64,000 bases of DNA from positions 62,001 to 126,000 of the forward strand of contig CABJCJ010000001.1 of NCBI GenBank assembly GCA_902364065.1, in the 5' to 3' direction. The position numbers and the translations under genes were made by a program. Positions 21,655 to 31,470 of this stretch are shown in pieces; position 1 is the first letter of the stretch, and each line of letters opens with the position of its first letter. The notes beneath the pieces are model-generated. The model was not told the DNA's origin and did not search any database. It saw only the letters and a list, made by a program, of their open reading frames with translations. The stretch is from Veillonellaceae bacterium SB90 (GTDB lineage: Bacteria; Bacillota; Negativicutes; Selenomonadales; Selenomonadaceae).

Positions 21655-22965
21655 ATGGCCAAGAAAAAACAGGAAATGACACCAGAAGAACGCCTTGCCG
21701 CTGCCCTCGTACCCGGAGAGGAACAGCCGTATCAGCTGCCAGAGGGATGGAAGTGGGTGTATCTGGGAAAAATCACTACGATTGTTGGCGGTGGAACACC
21801 ATCATCCAGTCATCCAGAATATTACGATGGAGGAGAGGTCCCTTGGATTACTCCGGCAGATTTATCAAATTACCATGAAGTATATATTTCACGAGGTAAG
21901 AAAAATATTACGGAACAGGGACTGGCAAAGTCTTCGACGAAGTTAATGCCACCCAATACAGTGCTTCTGTCTTCCAGAGCGCCGATTGGCTATGTCGCGA
22001 TTGCTGAAAATGACATTTGTACAAATCAGGGATTCAAGAGTTTTCTTCCGTCCGTGCATTTTGAGCCTCGGTATTTATATTGGTTTTTTAAGGGGAATCA
22101 AACACTTCTGACCCAGTATGCAAGTGGAACGACTTTTTTGGAATTATCGGCAAGACGCGCAGGAGAAATAAAGTTTCCTATTGCTCCGATTTCCGAGCAG
22201 CAACGCCTTGTCGCACGCATCGAGTCCCTGTTTGCCAAGCTCGATGCTGCCAAGGAAAAGGTGCAGTCTGTTCTCGATGATCACGAAACGCGCAAAGCCG
22301 CCCTGCTGCATGATGCTTTTGCAGGAAAACTGACAGCGAAGTGGAGGAAAGAGTATGAGATAGATGCGCCTGCATATCGAAGTGTAGTATTGGCTGAAGT
22401 CTGTGACAGCATCTTTGACGGTGACCACATGCCGCCACCAAAATCGAGCAGTGGCATTCCGTTCTTGGTCATCTCGAATGTGAACACAGGCAAACTCAAT
22501 TTCTCGGATACACGATTTGTTCCGCAGGATTACTACGATGCGCTGACTGACACGCGCAAGCCGCAAAATGGTGATGTACTCTACACATTGGTCGGAACGT
22601 ATGGCATCCCTGTACTTGTCGATACCGACCGAGCTTTCTGCTTCCAGCGTCATATGGCACTGCTGAAGCTGAAGAAAGACGTTATATTGCAGAGGTATCT
22701 ATGGTATGCTCTGCAGGAGAAGAATTTTTATCGAAAAGCTACGAAAATCGCAAAGGGAACGGCACAGCTGACTGTTCCCATTAAGGGATTGCGTCAGTTG
22801 ACGATACCGATGGCGTCGCTTCTTGAACAGCAAGAGATTGTCCGGATCCTTGATCGACTGCTTGGCCGCGAGGAGCTGGTCCGACAGTCGGCGGAGTCGG
22901 TGCTGGAAACGATTGACCGCATGAAGCAGTCCATACTCGCGCGGGCATTCCGCGGCGAGCTTTGA
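21655..22965 (+). CDS. hsdS: Type I specificity subunit, S
   Basis: The DNA-recognition subunit, 436 residues, with two target-recognition domains: TRD1 about 33-180 and TRD2 about 235-395. They are separated and followed by the conserved helical repeats (SEQQRLVARIESLFAKLDAAKE; EQQEIVRILDRLL). Both TRDs are complete. Base composition drops sharply inside TRD1 and TRD2 (near 21760-22190 and 22350-22800), while the helical repeats keep the GC-rich style of hsdM, as expected for exchangeable TRD cassettes. ATG 21655 is chosen because AAGGAG is 8 bases upstream. No second hsdS or recombinase is adjacent. Confidence 0.94.
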   Translation: MAKKKQEMTPEERLAAALVPGEEQPYQLPEGWKWVYLGKITTIVGGGTPSSSHPEYYDGGEVPWITPADLSNYHEVYISRGKKNITEQGLAKSSTKLMPPNTVLLSSRAPIGYVAIAENDICTNQGFKSFLPSVHFEPRYLYWFFKGNQTLLTQYASGTTFLELSARRAGEIKFPIAPISEQQRLVARIESLFAKLDAAKEKVQSVLDDHETRKAALLHDAFAGKLTAKWRKEYEIDAPAYRSVVLAEVCDSIFDGDHMPPPKSSSGIPFLVISNVNTGKLNFSDTRFVPQDYYDALTDTRKPQNGDVLYTLVGTYGIPVLVDTDRAFCFQRHMALLKLKKDVILQRYLWYALQEKNFYRKATKIAKGTAQLTVPIKGLRQLTIPMASLLEQQEIVRILDRLLGREELVRQSAESVLETIDRMKQSILARAFRGEL

Positions 22966-22988
22966 GGGGCTGAGCTGGATCTTGCGTG

Positions 22989-24431
22989 ATGATTACTGAT
23001 AGGATGAATACGATGGAAAAAGATTGGATACCAGATATCTACAGCGATGTCCCGGTGGCGTATGTAGTCTATAAGCTGATCTTCGCCGAGGATGGCAAGA
23101 CCGTGCAGGACGCGCAGTACGTCTTTGTCAACAAGATTTACTGCGAGATGGCGGGGCTGACAAAAGAAGAGCTTTTGGGGAAGCGCTTCTTGGAGGCCTA
23201 CGAGAATGCGGACCTCGTCTGGATGACGTACTGCACGAGGGCGTATCAGGCGGGCAGGGCCATCCGTGACTGCATCTATGCGCCGGAGATCGATCATTGG
23301 CTGGATTTCACGATCATGCCGCTCGAGCAGCCGGGCTATGTCGCTTACACATTCATGAATGTCGATCTCGACCGTGCGCGGCAGCTGCAGATGAAGCGCG
23401 AGTACACGACGAACGACATCATCCTGCGCATCTCGAAGATTCTCAACGGCGAGGACGATTACGAGACGGCGATGAACCACGCGCTGCGGGAGCTCAGCCA
23501 TGTGCTGCACCCGGACCGTCTCTACATCCTCGAGACGGATGGAGAGACCGTCTCGAATACCTTTGAGTGGTGTGCGCCGGGGGTTCAGCCGGAGATGGAT
23601 ACGCTGCAGCATCTTGACTATCAGACGTACATTGGCGGCTGGGAGAAGTTCCTCGAGAAGGCGTCGAGCGTCATCATCGAGAATATCGAGGTTTTGAGGG
23701 ACGACGATCCCGTCGACTACTGGAACCTCAAGCGTCAGGGCATTGAGCGCATCATCGACGCGCCGTTCTATCACGCGGGCGAGCTCATCGGTTACCTCGG
23801 CGTCGACAACTATGAGAAGAGTGAACTTGTCAATACGGTCACGGTGCTCGAGACGGTGTCGTACTTCATCGCCTCGAAGATCACGAACCATCGCCTCATG
23901 GTGGAGCTCGAGCGTGCGAGCCGCTACGATGCGCTGACAGGGCTGCACAACCGCAACGCCTGTATCGAGAAGATTGACTTCCTGACGCAGCATTCGAGCT
24001 ATGCGGGCATCGTCTACGCGGACGTCAACGGCCTCAAGGAAATCAACGACACGCGTGGTCATCAGGCAGGAGATGAAGCGTTGAAGCGAGTGGCCCGGCT
24101 GCTCGCGAAGTGCTACGGCCTTGAGAACACCTACCGCATGGGCGGCGATGAATTCCTCGTGCTGATGCCGCTCGTCACAGCACTCGATTTCAAGAACAGC
24201 TTCCGCCGCCTGCGCGAGCTGGTCGGCCGTGAACAGGACTTGTCCATTGCCCTCGGCAGCGACTGGGTATCCGATACCGCGCACCTGAACGAAGCCATCT
24301 GTCGCACCGACCAGCGCATGTACAGCGACAAGGTCGAGTATTACAACCGCCACGGCAAAAAAATCCACGACCGCCACATCCCGCACGAGTTCCGTCAATC
24401 CACCGAAACAGAATCACCTGTTTCCGACTAA
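22989..24431 (+). CDS. PAS-GAF-GGDEF protein, probable diguanylate cyclase
   Basis: About 480 residues: an N-terminal PAS-like domain (10-125), a GAF-like domain (about 140-295) and a GGDEF domain (about 310-460). The active-site loop RMGGDEF is intact, as are YADVNGLKEIND and GHQAGDEAL, so it probably makes cyclic di-GMP. The inhibitory RxxD site five residues before GGDEF is absent (the stretch reads YGLENTYRM), so product inhibition through it is unlikely. No membrane segment is seen. The gene starts about 23 bases after hsdS and ends in a terminator. The start is uncertain: ATG 22989, 23004 and 23013 are all in frame. Confidence 0.88.
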   Translation: MITDRMNTMEKDWIPDIYSDVPVAYVVYKLIFAEDGKTVQDAQYVFVNKIYCEMAGLTKEELLGKRFLEAYENADLVWMTYCTRAYQAGRAIRDCIYAPEIDHWLDFTIMPLEQPGYVAYTFMNVDLDRARQLQMKREYTTNDIILRISKILNGEDDYETAMNHALRELSHVLHPDRLYILETDGETVSNTFEWCAPGVQPEMDTLQHLDYQTYIGGWEKFLEKASSVIIENIEVLRDDDPVDYWNLKRQGIERIIDAPFYHAGELIGYLGVDNYEKSELVNTVTVLETVSYFIASKITNHRLMVELERASRYDALTGLHNRNACIEKIDFLTQHSSYAGIVYADVNGLKEINDTRGHQAGDEALKRVARLLAKCYGLENTYRMGGDEFLVLMPLVTALDFKNSFRRLRELVGREQDLSIALGSDWVSDTAHLNEAICRTDQRMYSDKVEYYNRHGKKIHDRHIPHEFRQSTETESPVSD

Positions 24432-24454
24432 CGGCATGGAACATCCGCACAAGA

Positions 24455-24485
24455 GCCTTGGAACGCACCGTTTTCCAGGGTTTTT
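24455..24485 (+). terminator. Terminator after the hsd-GGDEF operon
   Basis: 8-bp stem CCTTGGAA / TTCCAGGG (one G-T) with a TTTTT tail. Confidence 0.65.
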
Positions 24486-24571
24486 ATGTTTTTTTAGTGG
24501 CAAAGTTTCTTTTATGAGATCAGGTCTTTTCCTGAGATAAGCCGGATATACTTTTACCGAAGACATGCTGG

Positions 24572-24600
24572 TTGCAATTTTTTTTTGCATGTGATAAGAT
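24572..24600 (+). promoter_or_regulatory. Promoter of the valS T-box leader
   Basis: TTGCAA, 17 bases, TAAGAT; the transcript would start near 24607. Confidence 0.7.
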
Positions 24601-24606
24601 GATTTC

Positions 24607-24851
24607 CATATAAAGCAAAGACGATGAGGAAGAAGAGTACGCGCCTGGCCTGGTGCAGAGAGGGGACGGCTGGTGAGAGTCCCGGCAGGAGGGTGCGGAA
24701 GGTAGCTTCGGAGTTTTCCGGCTGAACGTCAGTAGGCGGGGACGTGGGCGGCGTTAACGCGAGAGTCATGCGGCCGTGGCTGCATGAGAAGATTGGTGGT
24801 ACCACGAAGGCAGGCGCTTTCGTCCTTTTGGACGGAGGCGCTTTATTTTTT
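24607..24851 (+). promoter_or_regulatory. T-box riboswitch (valine) controlling valS
   Basis: The leader has T-box landmarks in order: an AGTA bulge on the 5' side of stem I (24645-24648), AGAGAG and the apical GGTGAGA, then GAAGGTAG on the 3' side of stem I. GTA (24702-24704) sits in the specifier position opposite the AGTA bulge, a Val codon. The T-box sequence TGGTGGTACCACG is at 24794-24806 and the terminator stem GGCGCTTTCGTCC / GGACGGAGGCGC with a T-run is at 24812-24851. Uncharged tRNA-Val would stabilise the antiterminator and let valS be transcribed. The specifier was placed by hand folding. Confidence 0.9.
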
Positions 24852-24865
24852 TGAGGAGGATTCGT

Positions 24866-27544
24866 ATGCCAGAGAAAGAAGAGCTCGGGAACAACATCCC
24901 GAAGGTTTATGACCCGCAGTCGTTTGAGAAGAAATGGTATGAGTTCTGGGAGAAGAACAAGTTCTTCCATGCCGAGGTCGACAAGAGCAAGAAGCCGTAC
25001 AGCATGGTCATCCCGCCGCCAAATGTCACGGGCCAGCTGCACATGGGCCATGCGCTCGACAATACGCTGCAGGATATCCTGATCCGCTACCATCGCATGC
25101 AGGGCTACAACACGGTCTGGATCCCGGGCTGTGACCACGCCGGCATCGCGACGCAGGCCAAGGTTGAGGCCGCTCTGCGCAAAGAAGGCACGAACCGCTA
25201 TGAACTCGGCCGCGAGAAATTCCTCGAGCGCGTCTGGGACTGGAAGGAGAAGTTCGGCAGCCGCATCATGTTCCAGCTGCGTTCGCTCGGCTCTTCGCTT
25301 GACTGGGACCGCGAGCGCTTCACGATGGACGAGGGCTGCAGCCGCGCCGTCCGCGAGGTCTTCGTCAGCCTCTACGAAAAAGGACTCATCTATCAGGGCA
25401 CGCGCATCACGAACTGGTGCCCGTCGTGCAACACGGCCATCTCGGACATCGAGGTCGAGCACGAGACGGAGCAGGGCCACCTCTGGCATCTGCGCTATGA
25501 GGTAGAGGGAGAGCCGGACAAGTATGTCGAGATCGCGACGACGCGTCCGGAGACGATGTTCGGCGATACGGGCGTCGCCGTCCATCCGGATGACGAGCGC
25601 TACAAAGATCTCGTCGGCAAGACGCTGATCCTGCCGGTCGTCGGCCGCCGCATCCCGCTGTTCGCCGATGAATACGTCGACAAGAACTTCGGCACGGGCG
25701 CCGTCAAGGTTACGCCGGCGCACGATCCGAACGACTTCGAGATGGGCCAGCGCCATCACCTCGAGGAAATCAAGGTCATTGGCAACACGGGCAAGATGCT
25801 CGAGGGTGCCGGCAAGTATGCGGGCATGGACCGCTATGAATGCCGCAAGGCTCTCGTCAAGGAGCTCGAGGAGACGGGCGTGCTCGTCTCGGTCGAGGAT
25901 CATGAGCATTCCGTCGGCCATTGCTCGCGCTGCCATTCGACGATTGAGCCGCTCGTCTCGAAGCAGTGGTTCGTCAAGATGGAGGGCCTCGCAAAACCGG
26001 CCATCGAGGCGGTAAAGGACGGACGCATCCAGTTCGTGCCGGAACGCTTCACGAAGACGTACATCAACTGGCTCGAGAACATCCGCGACTGGTGCATCTC
26101 GCGTCAGCTCTGGTGGGGCCACCGCATCCCGGCCTGGTACTGCGATGACTGCGGCGAGACGAGCGTTTCGCGCACGGATCTCACGGAGTGCCCGCACTGT
26201 CACAGCAAGCATATCCATCAGGATGAGGACGTGCTCGACACATGGTTCAGCTCGGGCCTCTGGCCGTTCGAGACGTTCGGCTGGCCGGACAAGACGCCGG
26301 AGCTCGAGCAGTTCTACCCGACGGCGACGCTCGTCACGGGCTATGACATCATCTTCTTCTGGGTCGCACGCATGGTCATGATGGGCCTGGAGTTCGGCAA
26401 GGACATCCCGTTCCATCACGTCTTCATTCACGGCCTCGTGCGCGACAGCCAGGGCCGCAAGATGAGCAAGTCGCTCGGCAACGGCATCGATCCTGTCGAG
26501 GTCGTCGAGAAGTACGGCGCCGATACGCTGCGCTTCATGCTGATTACGGGCAACACGCCGGGCAACGATATGCGCTTCTACTGGGAGCGCGTCGAGAGTG
26601 CGCGCAACTTCGCCAACAAGATCTGGAATGCGTCGCGCTACATGCTCATGAACCTCGAGGGCTTCGATAAGAGCTTCAAGCCGGAGGAGAACGACTTCAC
26701 GCTTGCCGACAAGTGGATCCTCTCGCGCTATGCCAAGACGGCGGAAGGCGTCACGAAGAGTCTCGATAACTTCGAGCTCGGCGAGGCCGGCCGCATGATC
26801 TACGAGTTCATCTGGAATGAGTTCTGCGACTGGTACATCGAGCTCACGAAGGCCCGTCTCTACGACAAGGAAAATGTGCGCGCCAAGAATACGGCGCTCT
26901 ATGTCCTTTCCTATGTCCTCGAGCATACGCTGCGCCTGCTGCATCCGTTCATGCCGTTCCTCACGGAGGAGATCTGGCAGAAGGTGCCGCATGACGAGAC
27001 GTTCAAGAGCATCATGATCGCGGACTGGCCGACGGAGAGCGATGCGCTCGTCAACGATGCAGCCGAAGCACAGATGACGGCCATCATGGAGACGATCAAG
27101 ACGGTGCGCAATCTGCGTGCCGAGGTCGGTGCGGCTCCGGGCCACAAGAGCGAGGTCATGCTCCACTTCACGGAAAGCGGCCTGCGTGAGGTCTTCGCCG
27201 AGAATGAGGGCTACCTCAAGGCGCTCGCTGCGGCTGAGCCGGTCACGCTGCTCGCGGACGATGCCGAGAAGCCGGAGAACGCCATGGCCGGTGTCGTCGA
27301 TGGTGTCGAGATATACCTGCCGCTCAAGGGCCTCATCGATGTCGAGAAGGAAACGGCCCGCCTGCAGAAGGAACTAGACAAGCTCGAGAAGGAGATCAAG
27401 CGCCTCACGGGCAAGCTCAGCAACGAGGGCTTCCTCAAGAAGGCCCCGGAGGCTGTCGTCGCCAAGGAGCGCGAGAAGCTCGCCGGCTATGAGGAGAAGA
27501 AGCAGGCTGTCGAGGGACGTATCCAGGATCTTGCCAAGCTTTGA
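24866..27544 (+). CDS. valS: Valyl-tRNA synthetase
   Basis: Charges tRNA-Val; a class I synthetase of 892 residues. HMGH (the HIGH motif) is at 59-62 within [13 protein letters not shown], and KMSKS is at 532-536. A CP1 editing domain lies between them ([11 protein letters not shown]...), with zinc-ligand pairs CPSC and CDDC...CPHC. The C-terminal coiled coil typical of ValRS is seen at about 825-892. ATG 24866 follows GAGGAGG. It is the first gene after the T-box leader and is followed by folC after 18 bases. Confidence 0.98.
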   Translation: MPEKEELGNNIPKVYDPQSFEKKWYEFWEKNKFFHAEVDKSKKPYSMVIPPPNVTGQLHMGHALDNTLQDILIRYHRMQGYNTVWIPGCDHAGIATQAKVEAALRKEGTNRYELGREKFLERVWDWKEKFGSRIMFQLRSLGSSLDWDRERFTMDEGCSRAVREVFVSLYEKGLIYQGTRITNWCPSCNTAISDIEVEHETEQGHLWHLRYEVEGEPDKYVEIATTRPETMFGDTGVAVHPDDERYKDLVGKTLILPVVGRRIPLFADEYVDKNFGTGAVKVTPAHDPNDFEMGQRHHLEEIKVIGNTGKMLEGAGKYAGMDRYECRKALVKELEETGVLVSVEDHEHSVGHCSRCHSTIEPLVSKQWFVKMEGLAKPAIEAVKDGRIQFVPERFTKTYINWLENIRDWCISRQLWWGHRIPAWYCDDCGETSVSRTDLTECPHCHSKHIHQDEDVLDTWFSSGLWPFETFGWPDKTPELEQFYPTATLVTGYDIIFFWVARMVMMGLEFGKDIPFHHVFIHGLVRDSQGRKMSKSLGNGIDPVEVVEKYGADTLRFMLITGNTPGNDMRFYWERVESARNFANKIWNASRYMLMNLEGFDKSFKPEENDFTLADKWILSRYAKTAEGVTKSLDNFELGEAGRMIYEFIWNEFCDWYIELTKARLYDKENVRAKNTALYVLSYVLEHTLRLLHPFMPFLTEEIWQKVPHDETFKSIMIADWPTESDALVNDAAEAQMTAIMETIKTVRNLRAEVGAAPGHKSEVMLHFTESGLREVFAENEGYLKALAAAEPVTLLADDAEKPENAMAGVVDGVEIYLPLKGLIDVEKETARLQKELDKLEKEIKRLTGKLSNEGFLKKAPEAVVAKEREKLAGYEEKKQAVEGRIQDLAKL

Positions 27545-27562
27545 GAAATGGAGCGACGTGAT

Positions 27563-28867
27563 ATGAATTATCAGGAAGCCATTTCCTATCTGGAAGGGCT
27601 GAAGATTTTTGGCATCCGGCTCGGACTCAGCCGCATCACCAGGCTGCTGGAGCTACTGGGGGAGCCGCAGGACCGTTACCGCACGATCCATGTGACGGGA
27701 ACGAATGGCAAGGGTTCTGTCTCGGCCATGCTCGAAGGCATCCTGCGCCGCAGCGGCATCCATACGGGCTTTTACAGTTCGCCGCATCTTGTCTCCTATA
27801 CGGAGCGCATCCGCGTGGACGGTCAGGCCATCAGCGAGCAGGAGTTTGCTGACGGCGTGGCGCTCATCCGTGAGAAGGCGGAGCAGATGACGGCGGAAGG
27901 CGGTGAGTATCCGACGCAGTTCGAGGTCCTGACGGCCCTGGGCTTTTACTATTTCGCCAAGTGCCAGGTCGAATACGCTGTCATCGAGGTGGGCCTCGGC
28001 GGCACGCTCGATTCGACGAATGTCATCACGCCGGAGGTATCGGTCATCACGAATGTCACGTTTGAGCACGCGGATAAGCTGGGCGGTACGCTTGCAAGCA
28101 TCGCGGAGAACAAGGCGGGCATCATCAAGGAGGGCGTGCCGGTGGTCACGGCGGCCACGGGCGAGCCGCTCGCCATCATCCGCAGCCGGGCTGAGGAAAA
28201 GAATGCCGATATCTTCGTGGCCGGTGAGGATTTCTCCTCGCGTTTCCTGTCCTGTGACGGGCGCACGCAGAAGCTGGAATTTACCTCCGAGCTGCTGGGG
28301 GTCGACAAGGAGCCGTATGAACTCCATCTGCTGGGTCGCCATCAGGTGGAGAACAGTTCGCTCGCTGTCATGACCTGCACGCTCCTGCACAACATCGATG
28401 AACGCATCACGATCACGCATGTCCGCGAGGCCCTGCGCATCGTGAGCTGGCCGGCACGCTTTGAGTTCATCGAGCTTTCCGGGCAGAAGGTCCTCATTGA
28501 CGGTGCTCATAATCCGGCCGGCATGCGCGTGCTGCGCCAGAGCCTCGATGATATTTTCCCCGCTGAGCAGCGCGTGCTGCTGCTCGGCATCCTGAAGGAC
28601 AAGGACATCGACACGATGCTCGATATCCTTTTGCGCCCAACGGATACCGTCGTCGTGACCATGCCGCAGTCAGAACGCGCGGACAGCGCGGACGATCTGC
28701 TGCGCCGCGTGGCACCGGCCGTCCAGCATGTCGAGTCCTTCGCGGATAACCGCGAGGCCTTGCGGCGTGCCCTGGAACTGGCGAATAAGGAGCGCCTCCT
28801 CGTCATTGCGGGGTCTCTGTACCTCGTCGGCGGAGTGCGCCAGATGCTGCTCGCACGAAAGGATTGA
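27563..28867 (+). CDS. folC: Folylpolyglutamate / dihydrofolate synthase
   Basis: A Mur-ligase-fold enzyme adding glutamate to folates (and probably to dihydropteroate), 434 residues. The P-loop TGTNGKGS is at 45-52, followed by FYSSPHLVSYTERIR, GLGGTLDSTN and NVTFEHADKLGGT. The C-terminal domain carries IDGAHNPAGM. ATG 27563 follows GGAG by 9 bases; the ATG at 27548 lacks a ribosome site. valS-folC pairs are common in Firmicutes, and here the gene would be under the Val T-box. Confidence 0.95.
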   Translation: MNYQEAISYLEGLKIFGIRLGLSRITRLLELLGEPQDRYRTIHVTGTNGKGSVSAMLEGILRRSGIHTGFYSSPHLVSYTERIRVDGQAISEQEFADGVALIREKAEQMTAEGGEYPTQFEVLTALGFYYFAKCQVEYAVIEVGLGGTLDSTNVITPEVSVITNVTFEHADKLGGTLASIAENKAGIIKEGVPVVTAATGEPLAIIRSRAEEKNADIFVAGEDFSSRFLSCDGRTQKLEFTSELLGVDKEPYELHLLGRHQVENSSLAVMTCTLLHNIDERITITHVREALRIVSWPARFEFIELSGQKVLIDGAHNPAGMRVLRQSLDDIFPAEQRVLLLGILKDKDIDTMLDILLRPTDTVVVTMPQSERADSADDLLRRVAPAVQHVESFADNREALRRALELANKERLLVIAGSLYLVGGVRQMLLARKD

Positions 28868-28871
28868 GGTC

Positions 28872-30761
28872 ATGGAGGATAATCAGACATCGGTACATAT
28901 CCGTCAGAAACGCCGGGCCATCATGCGTGAGCGGCGGCGCCGCCGCATCCGGGCGATTGCCTGGTATGGCCTGCTCGCTGAGGTATTCCTGCTGCCGCTT
29001 TCGCCGGGCGCGGCGACGGCAGCTCTCCTGATCGCGAGCATCGCGACGGGGCTCCGTCTCTGGAAGGATGAGGAATTCCATTTCCGTCATCTGCCCTTTG
29101 ACGTGCCGGCTATGCTCTTCGTGGTCATCAGCGCCCTGTCGGTGCTGGCTTCGCCAAACCGGGCGTTCAGTTTCTACAATTACTACAATCTTGTCGGCGT
29201 ATACGTGCTGACGTATCTTTTAATCGGGCAGAATGTCCGGCAGCCGCAGCAGATGAAAATCATGCTGCGCGTGGCCGGCGTTTCTGCCGTACTGGTCATC
29301 CTTTACGGATATTACCAGTTCCTGTTCGGCATCGATATCAGTTCGATGAAATGGGTCGATGGCGACGCCTTCCCGGAACTCCGGAAGCGCGTGTTCTCGA
29401 CCTGGGAGAACCCCAACATCCTGGCGGGGTATCTCGATATCGTCATCTGTCTGGCTTTCGGCCTCTTCATGCATGCCGGGGAGCGGAAGATGCGCACGAT
29501 ATTCGGCGTCTTCATGCTGGCGGCTGCGGCCTGCCTGGCCATGACGTATGCGCGCGGTGCCTGCCTGGTCATCGCGGTGATTCTCGCGGGCTACGGCGCT
29601 TTGAAGGACCGTCGCGTGCTGCTCGCCTGCGTGGTTGTCGGCGCACTGCTGCTCGCTGCTGATCCGGTGCTCTACGAGCGGCTGACCTCTGTGTTCACGA
29701 AGGTCGATACGTCGACGGAGATGCGCCTGGCTTTCTGGGAGAGCACAGTGGCCATGATCCAGGACCATCCCTTCCTCGGCATTGGCTGGGGAGCCTACTG
29801 GATGGTTTATCCGGAATACGATTTCTATCTGCAGGGCGCGGATATCCTCATTGTCCATGCGCATAACATCTACCTGAATTACATGGCGGAGATCGGTATT
29901 CCCGGCGCAGTGGCGTTCTTCTGGTTCTTCTTCGGCACGATGTTCCTGGCCCTGCACCAGCCGTTCGGCGGCAGGGAGAAGGAGGGGGAGCAGCGCCTGC
30001 TGCGCGGTCTGTCCCTCGGCCTGGGGCTTGCCGTCTTGTCGGTGGCGCTCAATGGCCTGACGGATGACCTGCTCTTCAACATCCCGTCGTCGATGGTGCT
30101 CTGGATGATTGCCGCTCTGATCGGTGCGCTCTCCTTCCTGAGTCGGCCGGCTGCCGATGAGGAGAAGCAGGCCCTGCCGTTCGGCCTGGATGAGGAGAAG
30201 CTGCGTGCCATCGGTACGCGTGTATCCTCTCTGTGGCAGGCGCATGGGCCGTCCACGGAAGAATTTGTGGCGGAAAAAGATGCAAATTCAGAAAATACAA
30301 CGGCACCTGAAACAAAAACCGAGGCTGCTTCGGAGAAAACCGAGGCACCGCAGGAACAAGCTGGCAAAAAGCCGGCTGACGACGGCCATGTGACCATCTC
30401 GGCCGAAGACATTGCCGCCATCATCGAGGAGGCTTCGGTAAAGAAGTCTGACGCGCAGGAAACGGCTGATGCGCAGGACCCGGCTGCGCCGCAGCCCAGC
30501 GACACGGCTGACGGCGATGCGGCTGCGCAGGCAGAGGAACAGGCTGCCGAGGACAAAACCGACACAGCCGATAAAGCCGACAAAGCAGCCAAAGACGGTG
30601 CAGATGATGCAGATGCTGTGGCTGATGCGGCCGATGCCGAAGAGACAGCCAGTTCACCGGATGCAGAAGAAGCATCAGATGAGCAGGCAGATGCGCCTGA
30701 AACGCAAGAGAAGGAGGATGCGCATGAAGGAACAGACAAGCATATCCAAGGCGACCATTGA
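28872..30761 (+). CDS. O-antigen ligase family membrane protein with long acidic tail
   Basis: A 629-residue protein: a short basic N-terminus (RRAIMRERRRRRIRAIAW), about ten to twelve membrane segments (residues 30-420) and a Wzy_C/O-antigen-ligase block with a large extracytoplasmic loop holding GIGWGAYWMVYPEYDFY and VHAHNIYLNYMAEIGIPG. Such proteins join polysaccharides to lipid A core or other acceptors. The last 170-200 residues are low-complexity, rich in Ala, Asp, Glu and Lys, and probably disordered, which is unusual for the family. Its 3' end overlaps the rex start by 38 bases. It begins 4 bases after folC. Confidence 0.85.
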   Translation: MEDNQTSVHIRQKRRAIMRERRRRRIRAIAWYGLLAEVFLLPLSPGAATAALLIASIATGLRLWKDEEFHFRHLPFDVPAMLFVVISALSVLASPNRAFSFYNYYNLVGVYVLTYLLIGQNVRQPQQMKIMLRVAGVSAVLVILYGYYQFLFGIDISSMKWVDGDAFPELRKRVFSTWENPNILAGYLDIVICLAFGLFMHAGERKMRTIFGVFMLAAAACLAMTYARGACLVIAVILAGYGALKDRRVLLACVVVGALLLAADPVLYERLTSVFTKVDTSTEMRLAFWESTVAMIQDHPFLGIGWGAYWMVYPEYDFYLQGADILIVHAHNIYLNYMAEIGIPGAVAFFWFFFGTMFLALHQPFGGREKEGEQRLLRGLSLGLGLAVLSVALNGLTDDLLFNIPSSMVLWMIAALIGALSFLSRPAADEEKQALPFGLDEEKLRAIGTRVSSLWQAHGPSTEEFVAEKDANSENTTAPETKTEAASEKTEAPQEQAGKKPADDGHVTISAEDIAAIIEEASVKKSDAQETADAQDPAAPQPSDTADGDAAAQAEEQAAEDKTDTADKADKAAKDGADDADAVADAADAEETASSPDAEEASDEQADAPETQEKEDAHEGTDKHIQGDH

Positions 30762-31353
30762 CCGCCTGCCGTTATATTTCCGCACCCTGCGGCTCGTGCA
30801 GGACGAGGGGCGGGATATCATTTCTTCCGAGGATCTCGGACGCCGTCTCGGCATCACGCCGGAGCAGATCCGCAAGGATCTCGCTTCCTTCGGCCAGTTC
30901 GGCAAGAAGGGCGTCGGGTACTACGTCAATGAGCTCAAGCGCAATGTGGGCGAGATACTGGGCCTCAACAACCATTGGAATATCGCGGTTGTCGGCATCG
31001 GTCATCTCGGCGCGGCGCTCGCCAACTACCAGAATTTCGTAACGCTGGGCTTCAATCTCGTGGCCCTTTTCGATCAGGACCCGAATGTCATCGGCACGAT
31101 CGTCAACCATGTCAAGGTGGAGGATATCCGCAATCTCAAGAGGGTTGTCAAGGAACGCAATATCCAGATCGGCATTATCGCCGTTCCGGCTGCTTTTGCA
31201 CAGGGCGTGGCCGACCAGCTTGTCGCTGCCGGTGTCAAGGGCATCTGGAATTTTGCCCCCATCAAGATGAAGGTCCCCGAAACGATGCATATCGTCAATG
31301 AAGATCTGTCCATCGGGCTCAGCAGCCTTTCGTACCACATTACGAGAAAGTGA
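30724..31353 (+). CDS. rex: Redox-sensing transcriptional repressor Rex
   Basis: A homodimeric repressor that senses the NADH/NAD+ ratio, 209 residues. An N-terminal winged helix (about 1-80, with SSEDLGRRLGITPEQIRKDL) is followed by a Rossmann domain with GIGHLG at 91-96, FDQDP after strand 2, and a C-terminal domain-swapped helix. AAGGAGG lies 6 bases before ATG 30724. The start is inside the 3' end of the O-antigen-ligase-like gene in another frame. Rex usually controls fermentation genes, and the propionate block follows directly downstream. Confidence 0.96.
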   Translation: MKEQTSISKATIDRLPLYFRTLRLVQDEGRDIISSEDLGRRLGITPEQIRKDLASFGQFGKKGVGYYVNELKRNVGEILGLNNHWNIAVVGIGHLGAALANYQNFVTLGFNLVALFDQDPNVIGTIVNHVKVEDIRNLKRVVKERNIQIGIIAVPAAFAQGVADQLVAAGVKGIWNFAPIKMKVPETMHIVNEDLSIGLSSLSYHITRK

Positions 31354-31372
31354 ATATCGTCACGTACTCACG

Positions 31373-31413
31373 GACGTGCCGTCAATCAGACTGTATTGAC
31401 GGCACGTCTTTTT
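31373..31413 (+). terminator. Terminator of the valS-folC-ligase-rex operon
   Basis: Perfect 14-bp stem GACGTGCCGTCAAT / ATTGACGGCACGTC with an 8-base loop, then TTTTT. Confidence 0.93.
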
Positions 31414-31440
31414 CGTGGTATTCTTAGGCATGAGGCATAA

Positions 31441-31470
31441 TTGATACATAACAATACGATAACCTATGAT
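31441..31470 (+). promoter_or_regulatory. Candidate promoter of the CoA-transferase gene
   Basis: TTGATA, 18 bases, TATGAT. It overlaps a repeated element (31455-31504) described separately. A TATAAT at 31500-31505 is an alternative -10 without a good -35. Confidence 0.55.

Noticed and set aside
16932..24431. Interpretation of the hsd region as a novel defence system
   Set aside because: hsdR, hsdM and hsdS all carry standard type I motifs in the standard order; only the HEPN-like domain and the adjoining GGDEF gene are out of the ordinary.
24554..27166. 870-codon minus-strand frame opposite valS
   Set aside because: An antisense shadow caused by codon bias; it also crosses the T-box leader. 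No ribosome site or family motif.
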